Shown here piece after piece: positions 8,690 to 18,516 of a stretch of DNA of 63,237 bases. The notes beneath the pieces are model-generated. The model saw only the letters and a list, made by a program, of their open reading frames with translations, was not told the origin of the DNA and did not search any database. The stretch's first letter is position 1. Every line of letters starts with the position of its first letter. The translations under genes were made by a program, and so were the position numbers. This stretch comes from Nitrospira sp. (GTDB taxonomy: Bacteria > Nitrospirota > Nitrospiria > Nitrospirales > Nitrospiraceae): positions 1 through 63,237 of the forward strand of contig JAHBWR010000009.1 of the NCBI GenBank assembly GCA_019636875.1, given 5' to 3'.

Positions 8690-9085
8690 ATGTCAAAGGC
8701 AACTTACAAAAGAGCCGATCGGGTGGCTGATCAAATCAGGATGGAGGTCGCTGACATCCTTATGCGAAAAGTCAGAGATCCTCGTGTGCACGATGTCACA
8801 GTCACCGATGTGGATTTGACCGGTGATTTGCGCACCGCCTATGTGTTTATTACCACAATGGAAACCGGCGAGGCAGAACGAAACGTTTTTTCCGGGCTCT
8901 CGAAGGCTAGTGGCTTCGTGCGGGCAGAGTTGGGACGTCGACTGTCACTTCGCTATCTTCCCGATCTCATCTTTAAAAAAGATGTCAGTGGCCCTCGTGG
9001 TGATCGTATTATGCAGTTGCTCGAAGGGCTGCATGGGGAATCTGAAGGCCACGCGACAGGCGAGTCTCAGAGCAAAAGAGCGTAG
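8690..9085 (+). CDS. rbfA: 30S ribosome-binding factor RbfA
   Basis: Protein of 131 residues, a single KH-like domain with the family landmarks RVADQIRMEVADIL, VRDPRV and VTVTDVDLTGDLR, and the later LRYLPDLIFKKD. It binds the 30S subunit during late maturation of 16S rRNA. The C terminus is a short, polar, probably disordered tail. It sits between the DUF503 gene and truB in the standard order. Confidence 0.95.
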   Translation: MSKATYKRADRVADQIRMEVADILMRKVRDPRVHDVTVTDVDLTGDLRTAYVFITTMETGEAERNVFSGLSKASGFVRAELGRRLSLRYLPDLIFKKDVSGPRGDRIMQLLEGLHGESEGHATGESQSKRA

Positions 9086-9105
9086 GCAACTAACTCCTAA
9101 GAATT

Positions 9106-10056
9106 ATGAAGATCCATGGCATCACAATCGATCGTCGAGCCGGTCTAGATGGCGTCCTTGTCGTTTACAAGGAAACCGGATGGACTTCGCATGATGTCGT
9201 GGCTAAGCTCCGGAAGGTACTTGGAGAAAGTAAGGTCGGTCATGCCGGTACACTAGACCCCACTGCGACGGGTGTGCTTCCTATTTTGGTCGGTCGGGCT
9301 ACGAGAATTGCCGAGTACCTCATAGATTGGGATAAGGAATACCGAGCGGTGTTGCGGCTCGGAGAAACGACTGATACGCAAGATGCTGCCGGCACGGTGC
9401 TCACAACGAACGACCCATTCCACGTGGACGAAGATGCGATTCAAACGATTGTGGCCAAGTTCAGAGGGGCGCAATCTCAATTACCTCCGATGTATTCCGC
9501 TGTCAAAATTAGTGGCCAACCGCTGTATAAAGCGGCCAGAATGGGAAAGGTCCTCGACAGAGCCGAACGGTCTATAACCATCCACAAGCTTGAGGTTGTG
9601 GCCATTAACGGTCGTGACGTAACGATGCATGTTGTGTGTTCAAAAGGAACCTATGTGCGCACTTTGTGTGCGGATATCGGACAGTCCTTAGGGGTCGGTG
9701 GACATCTCTGTGCGTTGGAACGTACTCGTGTTGGTCCTCTTTCGATTGATCAGGCCTTGACGATCGATCAAATTGCAGATCATCTCGCCATGGGCACACT
9801 CGAACATCACGTCCTTTCGGTGGACCATCTCTTATCCCAGCTTCCGGCCGTGGTCGTTAACGCGGAACAGGCCGAGCGGGTGATGCATGGGAACCCTGTC
9901 TCTCCGGTTGGAATCCCCCAGCTCCCGGTTTCGCCGAATCCTGTGTTTGTGCGGCTAAAGAATGAAGCCGGTCAACTGCTGGCAATTGGTACACACGATA
10001 CTTGTGGTTTAGGACCGATTAAGATTCGTAAAGTATTCAGTCTCTTGACCCATTAG
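9106..10056 (+). CDS. truB: tRNA pseudouridine-55 synthase
   Basis: Protein of 316 residues. The catalytic Asp is D51 in [14 protein letters not shown], and the [12 protein letters not shown] motif precedes it. [15 protein letters not shown] and [13 protein letters not shown] are further family motifs, and a PUA-like C-terminal region is present. It makes pseudouridine 55 in the T-loop of tRNAs. The first 14 residues are a short extension before the usual start of the domain. rpsO follows within 16 bases. Confidence 0.96.
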   Translation: MKIHGITIDRRAGLDGVLVVYKETGWTSHDVVAKLRKVLGESKVGHAGTLDPTATGVLPILVGRATRIAEYLIDWDKEYRAVLRLGETTDTQDAAGTVLTTNDPFHVDEDAIQTIVAKFRGAQSQLPPMYSAVKISGQPLYKAARMGKVLDRAERSITIHKLEVVAINGRDVTMHVVCSKGTYVRTLCADIGQSLGVGGHLCALERTRVGPLSIDQALTIDQIADHLAMGTLEHHVLSVDHLLSQLPAVVVNAEQAERVMHGNPVSPVGIPQLPVSPNPVFVRLKNEAGQLLAIGTHDTCGLGPIKIRKVFSLLTH

Positions 10057-10072
10057 AATGGAAGGAACCATT

Positions 10073-10342
10073 ATGGCCTTACTCAAGGAAGCCAAGACAG
10101 AGCTCATTAGACAATTTCAACAGCATGATAAGGATTCGGGTTCTCCCGAAGTCCAGATTGCGGTCTTGACCAACCGGATTACGTATCTGACCGAACATTT
10201 CAAGACGCATAAGAAAGATCACCATTCTCGTCGAGGGCTCTTGCAGCTGGTCGGACGGAGACGTCGGTTGCTCGACTATCTTCGCGGTGTAGATGAAGCC
10301 CGATACCGAGCGGTGATTGATCGCCTCGGCATTCGGAAGTAA
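10073..10342 (+). CDS. rpsO: 30S ribosomal protein S15
   Basis: Protein of 89 residues, the standard S15 size. Recognisable are [35 protein letters not shown] and [10 protein letters not shown]. The ATG at 10073 is chosen over the in-frame ATG at 10058 because GGAAGGAA lies just upstream and the family starts there. S15 binds the central domain of 16S rRNA. It is followed by pnp, the classical rpsO-pnp arrangement. Confidence 0.97.
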   Translation: MALLKEAKTELIRQFQQHDKDSGSPEVQIAVLTNRITYLTEHFKTHKKDHHSRRGLLQLVGRRRRLLDYLRGVDEARYRAVIDRLGIRK

Positions 10343-10533
10343 GCGGTTACCACAAGAGTCGGGTGGGCTGTGGCCGTCGCCGGGCCCACATAATTCCACA
10401 GGTGAACACCGACATGCGTTCTAATTCTGCGATGTTTGATGCCGTCAGGCCGGCTTTTTCGGCTGATCGGACGACTTGCACGTTCGAGCGTATCTCAGTG
10501 GGCATCTGTGGATCTAACCAGAGGAGACCATAG
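10343..10533 (+). other. rpsO-pnp intergenic region
   Basis: This gap of about 190 bases contains GC-rich short hairpins (GTGGGC..GCCCAC around 10364-10390; GCC-GTCA-GGC and CGGCTTTTTCGG around 10441-10462). In enterobacteria this interval carries a promoter, a terminator and the RNase III site that autoregulates pnp. A weak terminator-like element followed by T5 is visible near 10453-10459, but no strong match, so autoregulation is only a possibility. Confidence 0.3.
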
Positions 10534-12651
10534 ATGGTACATGTTGTAGAAGTGGACATTGCTGGCCGTACACTTCGCCTTGAAACTGGTCGTGTTGCCA
10601 AGCAAGCTGACGGATCAGTTTGGGCGACATACGGAGACACTGTCGTCCTGGCGACGGCTGTGGCTGCACAGACGGCCAAACCAGGAACCGACTTTCTTCC
10701 ACTCACCGTCGACTATCAGGAAAAGGCTTACGCAGCGGGGAAAATTCCAGGCGGCTATTTTAAACGTGAAGGTCGTCCGGCTGAAAAAGAAGTCTTGACC
10801 AGCCGATTGATCGACCGCCCCATACGGCCACTCTTTCCGGAAGGCTACTATTTCGAAACACAGGTCATTGCCTCGGTGCTCTCGGCAGATAAGACCGGGT
10901 CTTCTGATGTGATCGGAATCACTGCGGCATCCGCCGCCCTGGCAGTCTCGAACATTCCGTTCAATGGGCCGGTCGCCGGAGTGAAGATCGGCCGTATCAA
11001 GGGACAGCTTGTCGTCAATCCAGACCTTGAGTCAATGGAGCAGAGCGACCTTCACCTGGTGGTCGCAGGTACCGCCGATGCGGTTATGATGGTTGAAGCA
11101 GGGGCGAACGAGTTGCCCGAACAGACGATGCTCGAAGCGCTGGAACTGGCTCACGCAGAGATCAAGAAAATTGTGAAGAAGATCGGTGAATTGGCGAAAA
11201 AAGTCGGTAAGGTGAAACGAGAAGTGGTGGCTGAGTCGATCGATCCGCAATTGCAGGCAGAGGTCAAAACGCTGGTTGCCCAGCCGATTCGCGAAGCGAT
11301 CATGATCTCCAACAAGACCGCTCGCCAAGAACGGCTAGATCAGATTCTAGAAGACGCCATTGAAAAGCTGAAAAAGACGGATGACCTGTCACGTGAGCGA
11401 CATGTGAAGATTGTGTTTCATGAGCTTGAGTACACCGAAGTCCGAAAAATGATTTTGGAGAACCAGTCTCGAGCCGATGGGCGTGGTCCTACAGACATCC
11501 GCCCGATTACCTGTGAAGTTGGTGCGCTACCAAGGGCCCACGGATCGGCCATTTTTACCCGCGGCGAAACACAGAGCTTGGCGGTTGTTACGTTGGGAAC
11601 AACCGACGATGAACAACGCATCGACGCACTAGAAGGTGAATACACCCGCACCTTCATGCTCCACTACAACTTTCCACCGTTCAGCGTGGGAGAGGCTCGA
11701 CCCTTGCGCTCGCCGGGTCGACGGGAAGTTGGGCATGGCGCATTGGCTGAACGGGCGTTGAAGCCAGTCATTCCAGATAAAGATGCCTTTCCCTATACGC
11801 TACGGATTGTGTCTGAGATTTTAGAATCAAATGGGTCGTCGTCGATGGCGACGGTCTGTGGGGGTACACTGGCTATGATGGATGCCGGTGTTCCGATCAA
11901 GGAGCCAGTGGCAGGCATTGCGATGGGTTTGATCAAGGAGGGCGACGACGTCATCATTCTGTCTGACATTCTTGGTCTGGAAGATCATTTAGGGGATATG
12001 GACTTCAAGGTCTGTGGAACAAAGAACGGAGTCACGGCACTCCAAATGGATATTAAAATTGGGGGAATTACGACCGTGCTAATGCAGCGGGCCTTGGAGC
12101 AAGCTCGCCTGGGACGATTGCATATCCTTGATCATATGTCGAAGGCCCTTGCTGGAGCCAGGACCGCGCTATCCCCATTTGCCCCACGGATCCATACGAT
12201 GAAGGTCAAACAGGATAAAATTCGAGACATCATCGGGCAGGGGGGGAAAACGATTCGAGGTATTCAATCCGATTGCGGAGTCAAAATTAGTGTTGAGGAT
12301 ACGGGTGTCGTCACCATTGCCTCTTCCGATGAGGCGTCATTACAAAAAGCCAAAGACATCATCGGTCGCTTGACGGAAGAAGTCGAAGTGGGGAAAGTTT
12401 ATACAGGGACCGTCAGAAAAATCATGGACTTCGGCGCATTTGTGGAGGTCTTGCCGGGGACGGATGGGTTGGTCCATATCTCTCAACTAGCGCATCACCG
12501 TGTGAAAGCGGTGTCAGACGAAGTCTCAGAAGGGGATCAAATTCTGGTGAAAGTTTTGGAAATCGACAAGCAAGGCAAAATTCGGCTGAGTCGAAAAGAG
12601 ACGCTTCCTATGCCGACAGGAAGCGGCACCAAGGATTCGTCCGGCGAGTAA
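10534..12651 (+). CDS. pnp: Polyribonucleotide nucleotidyltransferase (PNPase)
   Basis: Protein of 705 residues, full length. Domain order: RNase PH domain 1 (about 10-145), all-helical linker (about 150-230), catalytic RNase PH domain 2 (about 310-520), KH domain (about 550-610, IIGQGGKTIRGIQ) and S1 domain (about 617-690). It degrades RNA 3' to 5' by phosphorolysis as a trimer. GGAGACC precedes the ATG at 10534. It is the last canonical member of the operon that begins with rimP. Confidence 0.97.
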   Translation: MVHVVEVDIAGRTLRLETGRVAKQADGSVWATYGDTVVLATAVAAQTAKPGTDFLPLTVDYQEKAYAAGKIPGGYFKREGRPAEKEVLTSRLIDRPIRPLFPEGYYFETQVIASVLSADKTGSSDVIGITAASAALAVSNIPFNGPVAGVKIGRIKGQLVVNPDLESMEQSDLHLVVAGTADAVMMVEAGANELPEQTMLEALELAHAEIKKIVKKIGELAKKVGKVKREVVAESIDPQLQAEVKTLVAQPIREAIMISNKTARQERLDQILEDAIEKLKKTDDLSRERHVKIVFHELEYTEVRKMILENQSRADGRGPTDIRPITCEVGALPRAHGSAIFTRGETQSLAVVTLGTTDDEQRIDALEGEYTRTFMLHYNFPPFSVGEARPLRSPGRREVGHGALAERALKPVIPDKDAFPYTLRIVSEILESNGSSSMATVCGGTLAMMDAGVPIKEPVAGIAMGLIKEGDDVIILSDILGLEDHLGDMDFKVCGTKNGVTALQMDIKIGGITTVLMQRALEQARLGRLHILDHMSKALAGARTALSPFAPRIHTMKVKQDKIRDIIGQGGKTIRGIQSDCGVKISVEDTGVVTIASSDEASLQKAKDIIGRLTEEVEVGKVYTGTVRKIMDFGAFVEVLPGTDGLVHISQLAHHRVKAVSDEVSEGDQILVKVLEIDKQGKIRLSRKETLPMPTGSGTKDSSGE

Positions 12652-12654
12652 CTC

Positions 12655-13920
12655 TTGTACCGCAAGCTCATTCTCGATAACGGGATTCGCCTCGTCACCG
12701 AGCGAATCCCGACTCTCAAATCCGTCACCATAGGCATCTGGGTTGATGTAGGCTCTCGTGATGAAGTCCCCGTCGAGGCCGGGTATTCCCACTTCATTGA
12801 GCATATGTTTTTTAAGGGGACGACCACTCGGTCTGCTACAGATATCTCTAAAGAAATCGATGGCTTAGGTGGGGAGATTAACGCCTTCACTACGCGGGAG
12901 ACAACGACATTCTACGTGAAAGTATTAGATCAACACTTGCCTCAGGCCCTAGATCTTCTTTCCGACCTCTTCCTCCGATCACGCCTCGAGAAAAAGGAAA
13001 TTGAAAAAGAGAAACAGGTGATTCGTGAGGAAATCCGGATGGTCCAAGATGATCCGGAAGATCTGGTCCAGGATCTTCATACAAAATTGGTGATGGGCAG
13101 GCATCCACTGAGCCGCCCGATTCTTGGGAAGGAATCGACTATTGCTCAAATCACTCGGCAGGACCTGTTACGATACATTGATACCCACTATCGACCAGAA
13201 AGGATCGTGATTGCCGTTGCCGGAAATTTTGATCAACTCAAACTCGAAGCCACGGTCGCCCACATGTTCGCAAAGTATGGGCATACAAGTCGGGCGCTAC
13301 CTTCAAAACGGTCGCCTCCCAACATCTACTGTGGCGTGACCATGAAACAAAAGCCATTAGAGCAAGTGCATCTCTGTGTAGGCTTGCCAGGGGTTGCAGC
13401 CGGTCATAAGGATCGATACGCAGTCTATGCCCTGAACAGTGTGTTGGGTGGCAGTGTCAGCTCAAGACTTTTTCAGGAGATACGAGAAAAACGAGGGTTG
13501 TCCTATTCGATCTATTCCTTCTTGTCGGGCTATTCTGATGGTGGAACCATCACGATTTATGCAGGGACTCAGGCGAGAGAAGTTGAGCGTGTGCTTGATC
13601 TCATTTATCGTGAAATTCGAAAGTTAGCCAGGCAGGGTATCGATTCTACTGAATTGAAGCGCACGAAGGATCAGATGAAAGGGGGCCTCATGCTCAGTTT
13701 GGAAAGTTCCCATAGTCGTATGAATAAGCTTGCCAAAGATGAACTCATAGCGGGGGCCCATACAACCCTCGAAGACATGCTCAAAGAAATTGATGCCGTG
13801 ACAGAGCAGCAGATATCTCGCGTTGCGCAGGATTCATTTATCTCCAAGCGCATAGCATTAACTGCGCTAGGGCCGATTACCTCTCGACAGGGGCATGCAT
13901 TGAGTGCGCGATATGGGTGA
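12655..13920 (+). CDS. M16-family zinc peptidase (processing-peptidase-like)
   Basis: Protein of 421 residues, a one-chain M16B enzyme. The inverted zinc motif H46-F-I-E49-H50 is intact and the downstream ligand glutamate lies in the EKQVIREEI segment (E125/E126). The C-terminal half carries the typical SSRLFQEIREKRGLSYSIYSF motif of the second, inactive repeat. There is no signal peptide, so it is predicted cytoplasmic. The gene starts at TTG three bases after pnp ends and has only a weak ribosome binding site, implying translational coupling to pnp. Its substrate is unknown; the pnp-M16 pairing is widespread in bacteria. Confidence 0.9.
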   Translation: MYRKLILDNGIRLVTERIPTLKSVTIGIWVDVGSRDEVPVEAGYSHFIEHMFFKGTTTRSATDISKEIDGLGGEINAFTTRETTTFYVKVLDQHLPQALDLLSDLFLRSRLEKKEIEKEKQVIREEIRMVQDDPEDLVQDLHTKLVMGRHPLSRPILGKESTIAQITRQDLLRYIDTHYRPERIVIAVAGNFDQLKLEATVAHMFAKYGHTSRALPSKRSPPNIYCGVTMKQKPLEQVHLCVGLPGVAAGHKDRYAVYALNSVLGGSVSSRLFQEIREKRGLSYSIYSFLSGYSDGGTITIYAGTQAREVERVLDLIYREIRKLARQGIDSTELKRTKDQMKGGLMLSLESSHSRMNKLAKDELIAGAHTTLEDMLKEIDAVTEQQISRVAQDSFISKRIALTALGPITSRQGHALSARYG

Positions 13921-14216
13921 TCAGCTGCTAGATCTTCCGACAGTGGCCATGTAACCTATTGTTTATTAATCATATAATAGAGAACCGTTCACTGATCTGC
14001 TCAACCAAACATTTCCTTGACTTGACATCGCAGTTTCAGTACCGTTCCGATACTATTGGCCGGGCTTTGTGCCTGGTTTTGAGGAACTTGTACAGCCCAA
14101 AGTGAGTAATAGATTCACTTGGGTATCGACGCCAGTGCTTGAATACATCGCGAATCCTGAATAATTATTGGCGGGTCAACCTATCGTGTTCAATTTGATC
14201 TAAGGAGGGAAGAGGT
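13921..14216. other. Intergenic region upstream of the secreted-protein pair
   Basis: AT-richer than its surroundings. TTGAC-like hexamers occur near 14017-14027 and a TACTAT at about 14051, but no pair has a 16-18 base spacer, so I do not call a promoter. No gene is seen. Confidence 0.4.
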
Positions 14217-14735
14217 ATGAAGAGGGCTGTCGTTCTAGCTGCCGTAGCGGTATTTTGTGGGTTCGGCTTGCTAGCAGCCGAATCGTCATTTGCCGCGGGG
14301 GCAATTGAAAAATTAGGACTTGCTGATGCGGTCGTTGGCGGGAAACCACTGAAGGCCGAAGCTGGCCTGAAGACGCTGCAAGGACGGGTTTGGTCGCAAT
14401 GGGCTGATAATCCCGATGGAGAACTTCTGTTTGGGATCCAGTACTGGAATACTGGAGAACCAGGTTCTGGTGACACAGGTGGCCGGTCCTCGACCATGCT
14501 TGATGTGAAACCGCCAGATCCTTTGTTCAGCTGCTGTGCATGGGGATTTTCTGGTGGAGCCGAAAAGAATTCGACATACTCTGGCTGGTACCACGCAGCG
14601 ACCACCGTCCGCCTGGCTGTCAAGGACAAGGCGCTAATGGACCAGATCATCAAGGCTTCGCAGGAACTGGTGGCTATGGAAGTCACGTTGAGTGGCCGAA
14701 CCATTACCGCTTTCAAAGTGCTGAAGGAAGACTAG
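14217..14735 (+). CDS. Secreted protein of unknown function (172 residues)
   Basis: I do not recognise the family. A clear signal peptide covers about residues 1-27 and ends SFAAGA. The mature part of about 145 residues contains a Gly/Ser-rich loop, a vicinal cysteine pair in LFSCCAWGF, several Trp residues (QGRVWSQWA, SGWYHAA), and a C-terminal region of alternating charged and hydrophobic residues that suggests beta and alpha elements. AAGGAGGGAAGAGGT directly before the ATG is an almost ideal ribosome binding site, suggesting high translation. It lies 41 bases before another secreted protein with an equally strong site, so the two are probably one transcript. A periplasmic location is likely. 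Confidence 0.7.
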   Translation: MKRAVVLAAVAVFCGFGLLAAESSFAAGAIEKLGLADAVVGGKPLKAEAGLKTLQGRVWSQWADNPDGELLFGIQYWNTGEPGSGDTGGRSSTMLDVKPPDPLFSCCAWGFSGGAEKNSTYSGWYHAATTVRLAVKDKALMDQIIKASQELVAMEVTLSGRTITAFKVLKED

Positions 14736-14776
14736 ACATTCCCAACGGCGGAAGATGTTTTAAGGAGGGTGTGATC

Positions 14777-15439
14777 ATGATGTTGCAGAAGCAAGGTGCA
14801 GCCATTCTTGCAGCCGTCGCGCTGCTACTCGGTATGGCTTCGACGGCTCCGGCGATCGAATCATTTCAGGAACGGTTTGAGTGGGGCGATATGAGCAAGC
14901 CGACCACTATCCAAGGTCGGGTCATCGTGTTGGACCCCTATGAAGAAGCAGTCTGGATCAACGTTGCCGTCTACGGCGGTAATGCCGAGAGCGGCTTGTT
15001 TTGGCAAAAAGTTCACCCAGGGAAAACGCTAAAGTTTTATGCTGAAAAATCTGCCTGGCAGGAACTCAAGAAGATGGGGCGACCCCATGCGGGACCGGCA
15101 GCAGCCAAAGAAGTGCCTCCTGGTAGCACCACGGATTTGATCGAATTCGTTGCCGTAGAAAGTGATCAGAACCATCGTGTCATCTCGTCGGTGAAAAAGA
15201 TTCCCGAGGTGTCCGGGACAATGGGCAAGCCGCTAAGTATCACGGGCCTTCGATTTAAAGAATGTGCGGGGAAGAACGAGTTTGACGCAACGTGTTCAAA
15301 GGCTAAAACAACTCTCAATGAATCTCCGGTCTCACCGGATGGGAGCAACGTCGGTATGCAATATGATGTCATGCTTCCTGGTGGGAAAACAGTTGGTGGA
15401 TTGATTCCTTGGACTGCGTCCTATAATCAAGCCCACTAA
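14777..15439 (+). CDS. Secreted protein of unknown function (220 residues)
   Basis: I do not recognise the family. A signal peptide spans about residues 1-27 (ATG-ATG start, hydrophobic core LAAVALLLGMA, ending APAIES). The mature protein of about 190 residues looks mostly beta-rich, with GRVIVLDPYEEAVWINVAVYGG near the N terminus and two cysteines about a dozen residues apart (KECAG and DATCS) that could form a disulfide. The start at 14777 is chosen because TAAGGAGGGTGTGATC lies directly upstream; a longer in-frame extension back to 14540 overlaps the preceding gene and is rejected. It shares an operon with the secreted protein ending at 14735 and is closed by the terminator at 15459. Confidence 0.75.
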   Translation: MMLQKQGAAILAAVALLLGMASTAPAIESFQERFEWGDMSKPTTIQGRVIVLDPYEEAVWINVAVYGGNAESGLFWQKVHPGKTLKFYAEKSAWQELKKMGRPHAGPAAAKEVPPGSTTDLIEFVAVESDQNHRVISSVKKIPEVSGTMGKPLSITGLRFKECAGKNEFDATCSKAKTTLNESPVSPDGSNVGMQYDVMLPGGKTVGGLIPWTASYNQAH

Positions 15440-15458
15440 CCTATAGAACCAGATAGAT

Positions 15459-15502
15459 AAAAAGGCGGCCTCCCCCTTGTGAGGGGAGCCGCCTTTTTCT
15501 TT
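15459..15502. terminator. Bidirectional intrinsic terminator between convergent operons
   Basis: AAAAAGGCGGC plus CTCCCCC pairs with GGGGAG plus CCGCCTTTTT around a short loop at about 15478-15481. The long GC stem with T-run on both strands separates the plus-strand secreted-protein pair from the minus-strand mutS. Confidence 0.9.
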
Positions 15503-15524
15503 ATCTCATCAACGCGTCCAGTTC

Positions 15525-18179
15525 CTAGGTGCTGGATTTGTGGCCGGAGTCCTGATTGACCAGGCGTTGGAGGTCCGCAAGGCGATTCATCGCATCCAGC
15601 GGTGTTATTGAAAATAGATCGATCTGCTTTACCTCATCGATGATTGGATGAGGGTGAGGGAGAGCATGGTTCGTCTTGGAGGGGTGTTCTTGTGTGAACT
15701 CGGAACGCACTGAATCGGGCTGCTCCAGTTGGCACAGGACAGCTTGTGCTCTGTGAATAACCGTGGGCGGTAATCCGGCAAGCTTGGCCACATGAATACC
15801 GTAACTCCGGTCTGCTTTTCCCGCCACGATCTTTCGAAGAAAGACGACATCTCCACCACGCTCCTGAACCGCCACGCGATAATTTTTGATCCCGGTCCGC
15901 TGCTGTTCGAGATTGGTCATTTCATGATAGTGCGTGGCAAACAAGGTCCGTGCCCCTAATCGTGTGCAGTCATGGATATACTCTGCGATGGCCCAGGCAA
16001 TGCTCAGCCCATCATAAGTGCTTGTGCCTCGACCGATTTCATCCAACAAGATCAAACTCCGCCGTGTGGCAGTTTCGAGGATTTGGGCCGTCTCGACCAT
16101 TTCAACCATGAAGGTGCTCTGGCCTCCAGCGAGATTGTCAGAGGCCCCCACTCGTGTGAAAATACGGTCAGTGACTCCGATTCTGGCCTCCGCTGCAGGA
16201 ACAAAGCTACCAATCTGCGCCATCAGAACAATCAATGCGACTTGCCGAAGATAGGTGCTCTTTCCTGCCATGTTTGGTCCGGTAATGATTAAGAGACGGT
16301 TCATACTCAGATCCAGACAGGTGTCATTTGGGACGAAGGTGGAATCGATGCCAAGACATTCGACAACAGGATGACGACCTTCGTGAATACTGAGCATTCC
16401 CTCATCCGTCACCGTTGGCTTCACGTATCGATGGAGGGCAGCAACTTCTGCCAACCCAGCTACGACGTCAATAAGGGAAAGAGTGGTGGCTATTCTGTCC
16501 AGCCGATGCGCGCTATCGGCCAAACGTGACCGAAGACGAACAAACGCGTCCTGCTCGCTGGCAACAAGTTTGACATCAGCCCCGATGACACGCTCTTCAA
16601 GCGCTTTCAACTCCGCTGTCATGAATCGCTCGGCGTTCACGAGGGTTTGCTTGCGGATATAGTCGGGCGGGACACGATGCAGATTGGCCTTGGTCACCTC
16701 GAGATAATAGCCATAGACCTGGTTGTAACGCACCTTCAGCGATTCAATGCCGGATCGTTCCCGTTCGCGAACTTCAAGCGCAGCAATCCATCCCTTACCT
16801 TCTTTACTCGCCTTGCGCCACTCATCAATGTGAGGATCGTAGCCTTCTTTAAAAATGTTGCCATCTCGGATCGAAAGCGGCGCATCTGGGAGGATGGATT
16901 GGTCGATCAGCTCATGGAGATCTTGAGCACTATCCCACGAAGCTCGTGCATCACAAAACAGTTGGCTTTGAAGGTGATCTAATTGAAGGAGAACTTCTGG
17001 TAAGGCGCTGAGTGATCGTTTCAGGGCAAGCAGCTCACGCGGGCCTGACAACCCCAGGACAAGACGACTCCCAAGTCGTGCGATGTCTTGAATCTCCCGC
17101 AAGGCAGTTCGGAGAGCCGTTCGGACTATCATCTGGTCTTTCAATTCCTCGACGGCATCCAATCTGGGGCGGATCTGTTCGCAGCGAATCAACGGCCTCA
17201 TCAGCCACTGGCGGAGAAGACGGCTACCCATGGCCGTGATAGTGCGATCGAGGATACTGACGAGGGTTGTCGAGTGTGAATTGGGCGAAGCCTCTCCTCC
17301 GGTCAATGGTTTAAGCAATTCGAGATTGCGAATGGTGGCACTATCCAGCTGCATGCACTCGTTCGTCCCCCGTGGTAGAATCCGACGGATGTGAGTTAAC
17401 GGAACCGCCGGCTGGGTCTCGCGGAGGTATTCCAGTACCGCACCAGCTGCCCCGATGCCTGCAGACAGATGTTGACAGCCGATACTTGCAAGAGATTCCA
17501 CGCCGAAGTGCTTGTAGAGCACACGGGTAGCATGTTGTGGGTCAAATGAGCACGAGGGACGGAGGCACAACCGAGCCTCGACGACCTCGTCAATCCAGCG
17601 GAAGCGTTGGCGATCCAAATTGTCGGGAAGCAACAATTCTCGAGGATCCGACCGCGTGAGCTCATCTCTGAGTTGGTGAACGGCTTGGGGACCGTCCGTC
17701 TCCATGACCCAAAATTCGCCCGTAGATACCTCAAGGGTAGCCAGGCCAATAATAAATCCTCGGGCTGAATCCGGAAGAATAGCCAGCGACATTAAATAGT
17801 TGAACTCGCCAGGAGACAGAAACTCAGTATCGACCAGTGTGCCAGGAGTATATAGTCTCACGACCTCGCGCCGAACCAGGCCTTTCGCAGCCTTGGGATC
17901 TTCGACCTGCTCACAGAGGGCCACAATCCGTCCGGCTTTCAATAACCTCGCGATGTAGCCGGTCGCGGCATGAAATGGAACGCCACACAGGGGAACTGGA
18001 TCAGCACTATTCTTATCGCGTGAGGTTAGGGCAATGGAGAGAATCCCAGAGGCCACCTGAGCATCTTCATAGAACATCTCATAAAAATCTCCGACACGGA
18101 AAAACAGGATTGCATCAGGATATCCCTGCTTGATGTCGCGATATTGTCGCATCAATGGACTCAGGTTGAGATCATTCAT
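15525..18179 (-). CDS. mutS: DNA mismatch repair protein MutS
   Basis: Protein of 884 residues, standard for bacterial MutS1. It begins NDLNLSPLMRQYRDIK with the mismatch-binding FYEMF motif shortly after, and ends with the ABC-type ATPase: Walker A TGPNMAGKST and Walker B LILLDEIGRGTSTYDG. It recognises mismatches and recruits MutL, which is not in the window. The ATG at 18179 (or 18182) is chosen by homology to the MutS N terminus; the frame stays open another 78 codons upstream, but that part overlaps the LapA-like gene and does not resemble MutS. The start overlaps the end of the upstream gene by about eight bases, so translation is coupled. Confidence 0.95.
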   Translation of the reverse strand: MNDLNLSPLMRQYRDIKQGYPDAILFFRVGDFYEMFYEDAQVASGILSIALTSRDKNSADPVPLCGVPFHAATGYIARLLKAGRIVALCEQVEDPKAAKGLVRREVVRLYTPGTLVDTEFLSPGEFNYLMSLAILPDSARGFIIGLATLEVSTGEFWVMETDGPQAVHQLRDELTRSDPRELLLPDNLDRQRFRWIDEVVEARLCLRPSCSFDPQHATRVLYKHFGVESLASIGCQHLSAGIGAAGAVLEYLRETQPAVPLTHIRRILPRGTNECMQLDSATIRNLELLKPLTGGEASPNSHSTTLVSILDRTITAMGSRLLRQWLMRPLIRCEQIRPRLDAVEELKDQMIVRTALRTALREIQDIARLGSRLVLGLSGPRELLALKRSLSALPEVLLQLDHLQSQLFCDARASWDSAQDLHELIDQSILPDAPLSIRDGNIFKEGYDPHIDEWRKASKEGKGWIAALEVRERERSGIESLKVRYNQVYGYYLEVTKANLHRVPPDYIRKQTLVNAERFMTAELKALEERVIGADVKLVASEQDAFVRLRSRLADSAHRLDRIATTLSLIDVVAGLAEVAALHRYVKPTVTDEGMLSIHEGRHPVVECLGIDSTFVPNDTCLDLSMNRLLIITGPNMAGKSTYLRQVALIVLMAQIGSFVPAAEARIGVTDRIFTRVGASDNLAGGQSTFMVEMVETAQILETATRRSLILLDEIGRGTSTYDGLSIAWAIAEYIHDCTRLGARTLFATHYHEMTNLEQQRTGIKNYRVAVQERGGDVVFLRKIVAGKADRSYGIHVAKLAGLPPTVIHRAQAVLCQLEQPDSVRSEFTQEHPSKTNHALPHPHPIIDEVKQIDLFSITPLDAMNRLADLQRLVNQDSGHKSST

Positions 18180-18516
18180 CATGAAAGCCCACAGAAGCTT
18201 CAAGTTGGGAGCCAGCAGATGATCGGCCAGAGATCCGTTCCAGAGATTCCCGGAGTCGTTCCAAATCGACCTCGGCTTGCTGTAAGGCCTTTGTTTTTCG
18301 TTTAAGGTCGATTCGTGCTCGTACCCAAGGGGGAAACAATAAGATAGCTGCGACAAGGAGACCGACGAGGAAACCAGCCATGATGGGTTGGTAAATGGGA
18401 GTCGAGGCTTCAAGTAAACCGAAGAAATATCTCAGGGTGACTTCCTCTTCCTGGTTTTGAAGGAAAAACGCCAGTGAGAGCAGCAAGAGGATCCCGATTA
18501 AGACAACACGAATCAT
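18172..18516 (-). CDS. LapA-domain (DUF1049) inner-membrane protein
   Basis: Protein of 114 residues with two membrane helices (about residues 3-20 and 44-63) and a cytoplasmic C-terminal coiled coil rich in Lys, Glu and Arg (about 68-95). The first helix followed by FFLQNQEEEVTLRYF is typical of LapA/DUF1049. LapA works with LapB in control of lipopolysaccharide synthesis in E. coli, but no lapB is adjacent and the role here is uncertain. The gene overlaps tsaE by four bases and mutS by about eight, inside the minus-strand operon. Confidence 0.8.
   Translation of the reverse strand: MIRVVLIGILLLLSLAFFLQNQEEEVTLRYFFGLLEASTPIYQPIMAGFLVGLLVAAILLFPPWVRARIDLKRKTKALQQAEVDLERLRESLERISGRSSAGSQLEASVGFHDE

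Noticed and set aside
14540-14776. N-terminal extension of the second secreted protein
   Set aside because: It would overlap the previous gene and hide the signal peptide. The ATG at 14777 with a perfect ribosome binding site is far better.
18183-18413. N-terminal extension of MutS by 78 residues
   Set aside because: It lies over the LapA-like gene in another frame and does not resemble MutS; the conserved MutS N terminus begins at 18179.
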